58,558 nt of DNA from positions 1 to 58,558 of the forward strand of contig JAQVBD010000004.1 in assembly GCA_028690485.1 (NCBI GenBank). The letters are read 5' to 3'. A program made the position numbers and the translations under genes. How positions within the stretch are numbered: the first letter of the stretch is position 1; every line of letters starts with the position of its first letter. Positions 35,369 through 43,626 of this stretch are shown piece by piece. Below the pieces are notes generated by a model, which worked only from the letters and a program-made list of their open reading frames with translations, had not been told where the DNA came from and did no database searches. This DNA comes from Endomicrobiaceae bacterium. Lineage in GTDB: Bacteria > Elusimicrobiota > Endomicrobiia > Endomicrobiales > Endomicrobiaceae.

Positions 35369-35821
35369 TTATTTTTGATTGTTTTCACTGTTTAATTTTT
35401 CTTTCTTTTTATCTTTCTCTTTTTTCTTTTTTAAATAATTGATGTAATCAGAAAAAGTCATTATTGTTTTGTCTTTATTGCAAACCCAAATAAAAGCACT
35501 ATAATTTTTCGATAATTCTATTTTTTCTAATTTCCCTGACATTTTATTATCAAACCAAGCCGAAGCTATTATGTTATTTTTCTCACCTTCTTTTTTTGAC
35601 ATAATTAATAATTCTGATTTTAATATTTTTTTAATTTCATCTAAAAGAGGGATTTCATCTTCGAAAATAACATAAATAATCACAGGGTATTTTTTATCAT
35701 ATTGTTTTATTTGTACATTGTAATTTTTTCTTTCGATAGTGTTTATGTTTTCATTTGTAAAACCAATTGCTGTAAAACAAAACATTAACAAAAACCCAAT
35801 TAATAAATTTTTATATTTCAT
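35369..35821 (-). CDS. Exported protein of unknown function
   Basis: A 150-residue protein with a signal peptide (hydrophobic to about residue 18, GFTNEN), a central region that could form an alpha/beta fold (PVIIYVIFEDEIPLLDEIKKI, IIASAWFDNKMSG, YSAFIWVCNKD) and a strongly basic tail (KKKKEKDKKKEK). I start it at the ATG at 35821, inside the end of aroK, rather than a TTG 12 bp further out. It overlaps aroK by 11 bp and is probably translated by coupling. I do not recognise a family. Confidence 0.65.
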   Translation of the reverse strand: MKYKNLLIGFLLMFCFTAIGFTNENINTIERKNYNVQIKQYDKKYPVIIYVIFEDEIPLLDEIKKILKSELLIMSKKEGEKNNIIASAWFDNKMSGKLEKIELSKNYSAFIWVCNKDKTIMTFSDYINYLKKKKEKDKKKEKLNSENNQK

Positions 35822-36353
35822 TTTTTTTCTCAAATTTTAATATTTCATTTACTGCTGAATTAGAAAATATTTTCTCTGCAACTTGTTCAGGAGTTAAACC
35901 TTCAGTATTAATAGTTAAATCGCAATTATCATATGCAACTTTTCTTTGAATTAATAATTTTTTTATTTCATCAAAAGGATGCAGCATTTTTTTTATAATA
36001 GGTCTGTTATCATCTTCACCAATTCTATTTAATATGTGCTGAGCAGAAGCATATAAATTAATTATTATTCCATTTTTGCGTAAAGAGGTAATATTATTTT
36101 TATTCAATACTAATCCTCCTCCGCAAGAAATTACAGAATCTTCTACGTTTGATAATACTGATACAACTTGAATTTCATATTCTCTGAAAGTTTTTTCACC
36201 GACTTTTTTAAAAATTTCCGAGATCGATGTTTCTAACTGTTTTTCAATCATTTCGTCAGTATCAAAAAAAGGTCTATTTAATTTTTTTGCAATCAGTTTG
36301 CCAACAGTTGTTTTGCCTGTTCCCATAAACCCGGTTAATACAAAATTCTTCAT
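35811..36353 (-). CDS. aroK: Shikimate kinase
   Basis: Phosphorylates shikimate at the 3-OH, fifth step of the chorismate pathway. The 180-residue P-loop kinase has Walker A GFMGTGKTTVG (residues 8-18), the shikimate-binding DTDEMIE, the R-E-Y-E segment, CGGGLVLN and the lid (RIGEDDNRPII). Length is normal. The start overlaps the aroC stop by one base and the two encode steps in one pathway, so they form a coupled pair. Confidence 0.95.
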   Translation of the reverse strand: MKNFVLTGFMGTGKTTVGKLIAKKLNRPFFDTDEMIEKQLETSISEIFKKVGEKTFREYEIQVVSVLSNVEDSVISCGGGLVLNKNNITSLRKNGIIINLYASAQHILNRIGEDDNRPIIKKMLHPFDEIKKLLIQRKVAYDNCDLTINTEGLTPEQVAEKIFSNSAVNEILKFEKKNEI

Positions 36354-37510
36354 TATATTACCTGTATTCTTGAAATATATGATTTGTAATTATTTTTCAT
36401 ATCTTCTAAACAATCTCCGCCAAATTTTTCTTGCATAGCTTTTGCAAGTTCAAAAGCGACTGCTGCTTCGGCTACAATTCCTGCTGCAGGTACTGCGCAG
36501 ACATCACTTCTTATAGCTTCAGCTTTTTCAATTTTTTTTGTGTGAACATTAACTGATTTTAATGGTTTTGAAAGAGAAGGTATTGGTTTCATTGTGCAAC
36601 TAACCTCTATACTTTCGCCATTACTTATACCGCCCTCAGTTCCTCCGGCTCTATTTGTAGTCCTGTAGAATCCTTTTTTTGCTGAATAATAAATTTCATC
36701 ATGTGCATCTGAACCAAGAATTTTTGCAAATTTTGTTCCTAACCCAAATTCAACGGATTTTATTGCTTGTATAGAAACTAAACTTTGTGCAATTCGTCCG
36801 TCTAATTTCATATCCCATTGGGTATGACTACCAAGTCCTACAGGTAAGTTTTCTGCAATAATTCTAAATTTACCACCTAAAGTATCTCCCTGAGAAGAAG
36901 CTTTCTTTATGATTTGAATCATCTTTTTTGTTGCTACTGAATCAGGGCATCTCACAAATGACATCTCAGTTTTATGCTGTAATTCATTTTTAGCAATGGA
37001 AGAAACTTTTGCAGATACTCCCCCAATTTCTTCAACATAAGAATAAATATTGATTCCGAATTCTTTTAGTAGTTCTCTGCATACTGCACCAACTGCAACT
37101 CTTGCCGCAGTTTCTCTGGCAGACGCTCTTTCTAAAATATCTCTGAAATCATGTACTCCATATTTCATAAGACCTGCTAAATCTGCATGACCAGGTCTAG
37201 GTTTATGTAAATGTTTGTCGTCGAAATCAACACCTGTTGGTGACATTAATGATTTCCAATTTGCCCAATCTTTATTGCTAATATAAAGAGTTATTGGAGA
37301 ACCAAGGCTTCTTGCATATCTTATGCCTGACAATATTGCTACTTGATCAGTTTCTATTTTCATCCTCTGACCTCTGCCATAACCTTTTTGTCTTCTTGCA
37401 AGATCAACATCAATATCTTCAGTATTTATATTTAACCCTGCAGGTATGCCTTCAAGAATTGCAATTATACCTTGTCCGTGTGATTCACCAGCTGTTGAAA
37501 ACCTTATCAT
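36353..37510 (-). CDS. aroC: Chorismate synthase
   Basis: Makes chorismate from EPSP using reduced FMN, the end of the common aromatic pathway. 385 residues, normal for the family. The three signatures are present: GESHGQGIIAILEGIPAG, the R-R-Q-x-G-Y-G-R-G-x-R-M segment, and the RASARETAARVAVGAV and NRAGGTEGGISNG stretches. The SD GGAG is 6 bases before the ATG and directly abuts a TAA that ends the out-of-frame tail of the upstream membrane protein gene. Confidence 0.96.
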   Translation of the reverse strand: MIRFSTAGESHGQGIIAILEGIPAGLNINTEDIDVDLARRQKGYGRGQRMKIETDQVAILSGIRYARSLGSPITLYISNKDWANWKSLMSPTGVDFDDKHLHKPRPGHADLAGLMKYGVHDFRDILERASARETAARVAVGAVCRELLKEFGINIYSYVEEIGGVSAKVSSIAKNELQHKTEMSFVRCPDSVATKKMIQIIKKASSQGDTLGGKFRIIAENLPVGLGSHTQWDMKLDGRIAQSLVSIQAIKSVEFGLGTKFAKILGSDAHDEIYYSAKKGFYRTTNRAGGTEGGISNGESIEVSCTMKPIPSLSKPLKSVNVHTKKIEKAEAIRSDVCAVPAAGIVAEAAVAFELAKAMQEKFGGDCLEDMKNNYKSYISRIQVI

Positions 37511-37520
37511 GTCTTTCTCC

Positions 37521-37717
37521 TTAATGTAATATAATATTTGAAAATTTATTTAATTTATTAATAATATTATTATATCTAACTATTCTATATTTTTCTAAAG
37601 TTGATAGCTCTGATAGAATTATGCCATCAATAATATTTCTGTTATTGTACAAAATTTGAACAATAATTGATTGCTCAAATAATGAATTTATATCCACTTC
37701 AGCAAGAAGCCTGTTTT
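37521..37717 (-). other. Probable out-of-frame 3' part of the upstream membrane protein gene
   Basis: In the frame one base ahead of the membrane protein gene, an open stretch continues past that gene's stop for 64 residues (from NRLLAEVDINSLFEQ to SNIILH) and ends at a TAA abutting the ribosome site of aroC. Codon use is like real genes here (purine-rich first positions, A/T thirds). Removing one T from the T6 run at 37714-37719 would join it to the upstream frame and give a 441-residue protein. Without the join, about 188 bp before aroC would be unexplained inside an otherwise tightly packed operon. Confidence 0.5.
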
Positions 37718-38847
37718 TTCCGGTAAAAAGGTAATAAATTTGATACGTTGGATATACCAATGTTCTCTCTTAAATATGTTGACATATCTCTGAAATACAT
37801 ATTTATTTTTGTACTAAATAGAAAACTATTTATTGTGAATGTGATTAATAATAAAAAAATCAGTGCCTTGTATTTTCTAAACTCTGTATTTAATGTTGAA
37901 TATTTCAAACATATAATAAGTACAGCAAATATTAAAGGAATTATAAGATTTAAAATTCTCATATTATTTGCATATATCAATATTAAATTATTATTTAATA
38001 TAAATTTAATATTGACTGCTATAAATAAAAACATTGAAATAAATACAATATAAATATTTTTACTTATTATAGTTAATATTCCGGCAACAATAAAAAAAAT
38101 AAAATACGTAGATTTTAGAGCATGGAAACTATTGGTATATTCGTTCATATTATATTGTGTAGGGTTAACAGTATAATAGTAACTATATATGAAGGATGCA
38201 ATTAAAAAAATGAAACTAATAATTAACAAAATATTTGTTCTTAAATTAATATTGTTTTTTACTTTAATCCATTTTGTAATTCCTACAAACAATAGAAGCG
38301 GTGAAAAAAATAACATTGTTTGATATGCTCTAATTGAAATAAAACTAGCTATTAATAAACATAATAATTTTTCAAAAGATATTTTAGTTAAATCGGAAAA
38401 TAAATATATTAATAAGATAATCCAAAACAAACCAGCTGTTAAATGAGAATCATGAAAAATATAATAAGATGTAAAAATCATACATATCAAATATGATAGT
38501 AATGGGAAAACAACCCAATCTTTTTTATCTTTTGGGAGAGTTAAGTATATTATAATCAAACATAAGACAGTGCTGGCATAAGACCAGAAACCATGTAGAA
38601 TTACTAATAAATTTAAATTATTAATATCTAGAATTTTGAAAATAAAAGTTGGAAAATGTAAAATTATATGTGTAAATAATCTTCCATGGTCTAAATGTAC
38701 TTTTGGATCAAAAAATTCACATAACCAGTAAATTCCATCTGACCATAGACCAATAAAATTTACAGCATTAAATAAAGCAATGCCTGACAACACTGTAAAA
38801 CATACAAGATAAAATCTTTTATCTAAAATATTTATTAATTTTTTCAT
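37699..38847 (-). CDS. Multipass membrane protein, likely frameshifted near its 3' end
   Basis: A 382-residue protein with about ten hydrophobic helices and short polar loops. An early periplasmic-type loop (WSDGIYWLCEFFDPKVHLDHGR) with acidic and His residues recalls the arrangement of GT-C type polyprenyl-sugar transferases, but no family signature is certain. It lies 13 bp after radA and upstream of aroC. Its last residues (RKKQASC) look unnatural, and an open frame continues in the next phase up to aroC, so a single-base indel in an A/T run near 37714 is suspected. Strongly Ile/Leu/Phe/Asn biased. Confidence 0.7.
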   Translation of the reverse strand: MKKLINILDKRFYLVCFTVLSGIALFNAVNFIGLWSDGIYWLCEFFDPKVHLDHGRLFTHIILHFPTFIFKILDINNLNLLVILHGFWSYASTVLCLIIIYLTLPKDKKDWVVFPLLSYLICMIFTSYYIFHDSHLTAGLFWIILLIYLFSDLTKISFEKLLCLLIASFISIRAYQTMLFFSPLLLFVGITKWIKVKNNINLRTNILLIISFIFLIASFIYSYYYTVNPTQYNMNEYTNSFHALKSTYFIFFIVAGILTIISKNIYIVFISMFLFIAVNIKFILNNNLILIYANNMRILNLIIPLIFAVLIICLKYSTLNTEFRKYKALIFLLLITFTINSFLFSTKINMYFRDMSTYLRENIGISNVSNLLPFYRKKQASC

Positions 38848-38859
38848 TATGTTTATTTA

Positions 38860-40233
38860 TTATTTTATTGATCCTATGGCAGAACTAACATTGTCAACTC
38901 CAACAATATTTAGTTTACCTTTGTAATCCAAAGTTCTCAGATTAGCTTTAGGAATAATTGCTTTTTGAAATCCAAGTTTTTCAGATTCAATCAGCCTTTC
39001 TCTGATTTGTCCGACAGCTCTAACTTCTCCGGCAAGTCCAACTTCCCCAAAAATAATAGTTTTTGACGGACATATAAAGTTACTATTTGCTGATGCTATT
39101 GCACAAGCAATAGCTAAATCCGTGGCAGTTTCTTTTATTTTTATACCACCTGCAATATTTACAAACACATCTTGATTTTCAAGGGGGATACCAATTCTTT
39201 TTTCAAGCACAGCAATTATAATAATGATTCTGTTTAAATCATAACCTGATACCATTCTTCTAGGAAATCCAAAAGTTGTTCTTGATACAAGAGACTGAAT
39301 TTCTAAAAGAATTGGTCTGGTGCCCTCTATTGAAGCTGTAATAATATTTCCTGCAACATTACTGGATCTTTCACCTATAAAGATAAGAGATGGATTTTCA
39401 ACTTCAATTAAACCATTTCCTTTCATTTCAAAGATACCGATTTCGCTTGTAGGCCCAAATCTGTTTTTATATGCTCTTAATATTCTATAAATTTGTTGCT
39501 TTTCATTTTCAAAATATAAGACTGTATCTACAATGTGCTCTAAAACTCTTGGACCTGCTAAATCTCCGTCTTTAGTTACATGTCCCAACAGGAATACGGT
39601 TATGTGTTTTGATTTAGCTATTCTTAATAATTCTGCGGAACATTCCCTGACTTGTCCGACAGAGCCGGGTGCGCTTGTGAACTCAGGGTGATAAGTTGTC
39701 TGAATAGAATCAATAATTAAAAATTTAGGGTTAATTTTATTAACGGCATCTATAATATTTTCAAGATTTGTTTCAGATGCTAAAAATATATTATCTTTAG
39801 ATACTTTTAATCTTTCAGCTCTTGATTTTACTTGAGATAAAGATTCTTCGCCGGATATATATAGTACTGTCCCACTTTTTGATATAGCACCGGAAATCTG
39901 AAGCATTAATGTTGATTTTCCTATGCCGGGAGCTCCTCCTAAAAGTATAAGAGAACCGGGAACAATACCGCCGCCAATCATATTATCAAATTCAGATATG
40001 CCTGTTTTTATTCTTTCAAAACTTTTTACAGATACATCATTTAATGCAAAAGTTCCTGAAGAAAAACCTGTTAATTGTCTAAAATTTTGAGAATTAGATA
40101 GGTTAGCATCTACTTGTTTCTCTTCAACAAAGGTGTTCCAGCTTGAACAGCCTGGGCATTTGCCTAACCATTTTAGAGATTCATGTCCACAACTTTGACA
40201 TACAAAAATTGTTTTTGTTTTTTTAGGTTTCAT
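38860..40233 (-). CDS. radA: DNA repair protein RadA/Sms
   Basis: A RecA-like ATPase/helicase that drives branch migration in recombinational repair. At 457 residues it has the standard order: four-Cys zinc finger (CQSCGHESLKWLGKCPGC), Walker A GGAPGIGKST, the RadA-specific KNRFG motif (AYKNRFGPTSEIGIFEM) and the C-terminal Lon-protease-like domain (FVNIAGGIKIKETATDLAIA, FGEVGLAGEVRAV). It sits 3 bp after the MCE gene on the minus strand, an unrelated neighbour in the same operon. Confidence 0.96.
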   Translation of the reverse strand: MKPKKTKTIFVCQSCGHESLKWLGKCPGCSSWNTFVEEKQVDANLSNSQNFRQLTGFSSGTFALNDVSVKSFERIKTGISEFDNMIGGGIVPGSLILLGGAPGIGKSTLMLQISGAISKSGTVLYISGEESLSQVKSRAERLKVSKDNIFLASETNLENIIDAVNKINPKFLIIDSIQTTYHPEFTSAPGSVGQVRECSAELLRIAKSKHITVFLLGHVTKDGDLAGPRVLEHIVDTVLYFENEKQQIYRILRAYKNRFGPTSEIGIFEMKGNGLIEVENPSLIFIGERSSNVAGNIITASIEGTRPILLEIQSLVSRTTFGFPRRMVSGYDLNRIIIIIAVLEKRIGIPLENQDVFVNIAGGIKIKETATDLAIACAIASANSNFICPSKTIIFGEVGLAGEVRAVGQIRERLIESEKLGFQKAIIPKANLRTLDYKGKLNIVGVDNVSSAIGSIK

Positions 40234-40236
40234 AAA

Positions 40237-41574
40237 TTATTTTGTACTTACCGCAGCAATACTTGCAACACCAAATAATGAAGCAAGGTCTTGATCGGTA
40301 ATTTTAATTTTAATATAAGGCATAAATGTTGATTTTGCTACAGCATCCTCAACTTGGAACCCAACATAACACCAATTGAAAATACCAAGTCTGGCACCAA
40401 CAGTAACATTAGGAGTACTTTTTGATTGAGATGAACTGAAATCAAAAACATCAACATTGAAATATAATTTTTTATAACTTGCATAAATTTTGTCAAAAGG
40501 AGAGAATCCAAAACCAATTCCACCTTTAGATCTCATAGCACCGCCATAAGCTTCAAAATTTTCTGATCTAAATCCAATCAAAGCATCTAATTTGTTTAAT
40601 TTATCTTTTTCGATTTCATCAGTTTTCTCGTCATTTGCGTTGCCAAGATTAGAAACCCCAACATAATAAAATTTATGATTATTTGGTCTGAATCTAATAC
40701 CAAAATCACTGCGGAATCTATCAGCTCTTGGATCAAATCTTCCCATATACTCCCAATCGATTTCAAGCTTGCTTGTTTTTCCCATAACAGTTTGAACTTG
40801 TTCAACAGTTGTTTTAATCTCAGTAACAGTTTGCTTCAATTCTTTAGCCATTTCTTCATCATTTATTAAAGTAGCAAGAGTTCCTTTTCCTTCGCTTATT
40901 TTTGTTACAAGTTCATCAACTTTCATAGAAACTTTCTTTAATTCTAATACTATTGCTCTGATATCATCTTTGTTTTCTCTGGTAACTTCAGATAAATCTG
41001 ATGAAAAATTCTTAAAATTATCAATAACAGCTTCTATGGATTTTTCTTTATTAGCAATTGTTTGACTAACTTTTTTTAAATTAGCAACAGTATCTGATAA
41101 ATTTTTAAAAAATTCTTCATTTATTCCATTAGAAATATTATTTAAAACTGTACCGACTTGTTTTGCTACCGAAGAAACCATCTCTTCAAGAGAAGTGGTT
41201 TCTAAAGCAATTACATTATCGCCATTAACCAGTAATCTGTTTGTTGAACTACCAGGTTTAATATCTATATATTTTGTTCCAATAATTCCCATTGATACTA
41301 TTTGTATCTGTGCATCTGAATACAACTTTATATCGTTATTAATCACAAGAATTATTTTTGCTTTACCATTTTCTAAAATAATATCTTTTACATTACCAAC
41401 ATCTACCCCTGAAATTTTTACCTTTGCTTTTTTAGGAAGGCCGGAAGCGTTAGAAAAATAAGCATTTATCTTATACTTAGAAGTCAAACTAAAATTCCCA
41501 AGTAATGTTATAGTAGCAAGGATTGATAAAATTCCTAAAACTACAAAAAAACCAAGCTTTAATTCATTAGACAC
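40237..41574 (-). CDS. MCE-domain (MlaD-like) lipid-transport protein with beta-barrel-like C-terminal domain
   Basis: A 445-residue protein. A single N-terminal membrane helix (7-29) anchors it in the inner membrane. Residues 33-110 form an MCE domain (YKINAYFSNASGLPKKAKVKIS, VSMGIIGTKYIDIKPGS), as in MlaD. A long amphipathic helical segment (130-275) follows. From about 280 the sequence turns into alternating Tyr/Phe/Gly strands (DFGIRFRPNNHKFYYVGVS, GIGFGFSPFDKIYASYKK, VGARLGIFNWCYVGFQVED) that look like outer-membrane strands, giving a possible bridge from inner to outer membrane. Start GTG with GGAG 7 bases upstream. It follows the MlaF-like ATPase gene by 15 bp. Confidence 0.85.
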   Translation of the reverse strand: MSNELKLGFFVVLGILSILATITLLGNFSLTSKYKINAYFSNASGLPKKAKVKISGVDVGNVKDIILENGKAKIILVINNDIKLYSDAQIQIVSMGIIGTKYIDIKPGSSTNRLLVNGDNVIALETTSLEEMVSSVAKQVGTVLNNISNGINEEFFKNLSDTVANLKKVSQTIANKEKSIEAVIDNFKNFSSDLSEVTRENKDDIRAIVLELKKVSMKVDELVTKISEGKGTLATLINDEEMAKELKQTVTEIKTTVEQVQTVMGKTSKLEIDWEYMGRFDPRADRFRSDFGIRFRPNNHKFYYVGVSNLGNANDEKTDEIEKDKLNKLDALIGFRSENFEAYGGAMRSKGGIGFGFSPFDKIYASYKKLYFNVDVFDFSSSQSKSTPNVTVGARLGIFNWCYVGFQVEDAVAKSTFMPYIKIKITDQDLASLFGVASIAAVSTK

Positions 41575-41589
41575 GAAAATTCTCCATAA

Positions 41590-42351
41590 TTACATAGTAA
41601 AGGTAGTTTCAACAGGGATTGGTCCTTCTCTTAATCCCTCAACAAATTGCTTTACATATGTATTTTTTGTTTGTTTTACTTCGTTTGCGGTACCATCGAA
41701 AATAACTTTTCCTTCATATAACATGACAATTCTATCAGCTATTTTATAAGCAGATTGCATATCATGTGTAACAACTATTGATGTGATAGCTAATTCTTTT
41801 TTTAAATATGTAATTAACGAACCTATAACATCAGACATTATTGGATCAAGTCCTGTCGTTGGTTCATCATAACATACGTATTTTGGTTTATAAGCAATAG
41901 CCCTTGCAAGTCCAACTCTTTTTTTCATACCGCCACTAAGTGCAGAAGGTTTTAAATGTTCTATATCGCTAAGTCCAACCATATTTAAGCATTGAGAAAC
42001 TCTTGTTTTAGTTTCTTCTTTAGTTAAGTTTGTAAGATTTTTTATTCCAAAAGCTATATTTTCCTCAATTGTCAAGGAATCAAAAAGAGCTGCTTCCTGA
42101 AATAAAAATCCAATTTTTCTTTGTATTTCATAAATATGAGATTTATCAACTTTGGTTATATCAACATCATCAATTAGAATATTGCCTTTGTCCGGTTTCA
42201 TAAGTCCGACTATATTTTTTAACAATATACTTTTCCCGGCACCTGAACCGCCTATAATAACAAGAGTTTCCCCGTCTTTAACTTCAAGATCAACTCCACA
42301 GAGAACTTTTTTTTGTCCAAATGATTTGTAAAGATTTTTAACTTGTATCAT
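41590..42351 (-). CDS. mlaF: MlaF-like ABC transporter ATPase
   Basis: A 253-residue ATP-binding subunit: Walker A GGSGAGKS, Q-loop LFQEAALFDSLTIEEN, signature LSGGMKKRVGLARAI, Walker B YVCYDEPTTGLDP and H-loop VVTHDM. ALFDSLTIEENIAFG and the S-G-G-M-K-K-R form are typical of the Mla/TTG phospholipid-transport group. With the following MCE protein it should drive lipid movement between membranes, but the MlaE permease is not adjacent and must be encoded elsewhere. It is the first gene of the minus-strand block and faces the SpoIID-like gene. Confidence 0.9.
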   Translation of the reverse strand: MIQVKNLYKSFGQKKVLCGVDLEVKDGETLVIIGGSGAGKSILLKNIVGLMKPDKGNILIDDVDITKVDKSHIYEIQRKIGFLFQEAALFDSLTIEENIAFGIKNLTNLTKEETKTRVSQCLNMVGLSDIEHLKPSALSGGMKKRVGLARAIAYKPKYVCYDEPTTGLDPIMSDVIGSLITYLKKELAITSIVVTHDMQSAYKIADRIVMLYEGKVIFDGTANEVKQTKNTYVKQFVEGLREGPIPVETTFTM

Positions 42352-42451
42352 CTTATCATTTTATAATATTTTATACTGTTTTTACTAGCATAAAATATTT
42401 GTTTTAAATCAGTTACTTTATAATTAATCAAATTATAGTAAATACTAAAAT

Positions 42452-42480
42452 TTGAATTGAAGAAGATTTTGTGCTATTAT
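42452..42480 (+). promoter_or_regulatory. Extended -10 promoter of the SpoIID-like gene
   Basis: TTGAAT (42452-42457), 17-bp spacer and TATTAT (42475-42480) with TG one base before it (42472-42473), an extended -10. The predicted start site coincides with the ATG at 42487, and no ribosome site precedes that ATG, so the message may be leaderless. Confidence 0.5.
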
Positions 42481-42486
42481 TTTATA

Positions 42487-43626
42487 ATGAAATTTATGAA
42501 AATTTTTATATACATTATAGGTTTAATATTTTTTATATGTATAAATTCTTTTGCCCAACTTTCAGTCAAAAACATTATTAAAGTCGGGATTTTGCTAAAT
42601 GTAAAAGAAGTCAGCATTGCATCAGATGAACAATACATATTAGAATCAAATAATAGAAAGAAGTATTTATCTGCAGGGAAAATAAATATCAGCATTTCTG
42701 AAAAAAAAGCGATTATACATAATCAAGTTTATATATTACCTATAAAAATTACTAGTCAATCATTTATAGCTGTTAATAAAAGATTCTATCGTGGAAACAT
42801 ACTTGTAGATTTATCGTCAAATAATAAATTAAATATTATTAACGAAATTTCTGTAGAAGACTATCTCAAAGGGGTTTTGCCAAAAGAATCCGATGTCGGC
42901 GAAATAGAAGCATTAAAGACACAGGCAGTTATAAGTAGAAGTTATGTTTTAAAAAACTTATCAAGACATTCTAAAGAAGGGTTTAGTGTGTGTTCAACCG
43001 AGCATTGCCAAGTTTATGGTGGTGCAAGTGCAGAAAGTAAAGCATGTAATGAAGCAATTGTAGAAACAGAGGGAGAAGTTGTAATTTATAATGGTAAAAT
43101 AGCACAGACTTTATTTCATGCAAATTGCGGCGGTTTTACAGAAGATCCAAAATATGTGTGGGCATGGAAATCAGAAACCCCTGAATATTTAAAAGGAAGA
43201 AAAGATAAATATTGTAAAAAAGGTTCTCATTCTGATTGGACAACAACCCTTTCAGAAAAAGCTATAAGAGAAAAGTTAATAAAGGCAGGATATGAAATAG
43301 GCGAGATAAAAAGCATTAAAGCTTCTGGTACAACAAAAAGTAAAGGTAAAGAGAAAATTATAGTCAAATACAAAAAAGGAACATTGTCTTTAAATTCATA
43401 TAAATTCAGGACAATTGTTGATCCTTGGCTTATAAAGAGTACAATGATTGATAGTATTAAGAAAAAAAATAATAGTTTTGTTTTTGTCGGAAAAGGATGG
43501 GGGCATAGAGTCGGCTTGTGTCAGTGGGGAGCAAAAGTAATGGCAGACAAAGGGTTTTCTTATAAAAAAATTCTTAAATTTTATTATCCGGGTACAGAAA
43601 TAGGAAAAATTAAATATGAACAATAA
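42487..43626 (+). CDS. SpoIID/LytB-domain protein (amidase enhancer-like)
   Basis: A 379-residue exported protein. A hydrophobic N-terminal segment ending near INSFAQ is a signal peptide. Residues 120-360 form a SpoIID domain: EDYLKGVLPKESD, ALKTQAVISRSYVL, CQVYGGASAE, FHANCGGFTED with the metal/catalytic region, and VGKGWGHRVGLCQWGA. SpoIID-type proteins cut or help cut denuded peptidoglycan glycan strands. I use the ATG at 42487; an in-frame TTG at 42457 lies upstream of the likely transcription start. The gene overlaps queA by 11 bp. Confidence 0.85.
   Translation: MKFMKIFIYIIGLIFFICINSFAQLSVKNIIKVGILLNVKEVSIASDEQYILESNNRKKYLSAGKINISISEKKAIIHNQVYILPIKITSQSFIAVNKRFYRGNILVDLSSNNKLNIINEISVEDYLKGVLPKESDVGEIEALKTQAVISRSYVLKNLSRHSKEGFSVCSTEHCQVYGGASAESKACNEAIVETEGEVVIYNGKIAQTLFHANCGGFTEDPKYVWAWKSETPEYLKGRKDKYCKKGSHSDWTTTLSEKAIREKLIKAGYEIGEIKSIKASGTTKSKGKEKIIVKYKKGTLSLNSYKFRTIVDPWLIKSTMIDSIKKKNNSFVFVGKGWGHRVGLCQWGAKVMADKGFSYKKILKFYYPGTEIGKIKYEQ

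Noticed and set aside
37711-37725. A-AAA-AAC slippery heptamer for programmed -1 frameshifting in the membrane protein gene.
   Set aside because: The heptamer is not in the frame of the gene and the required shift is +1, so classical -1 frameshifting cannot join the two frames; an indel or transcriptional slippage is more likely.
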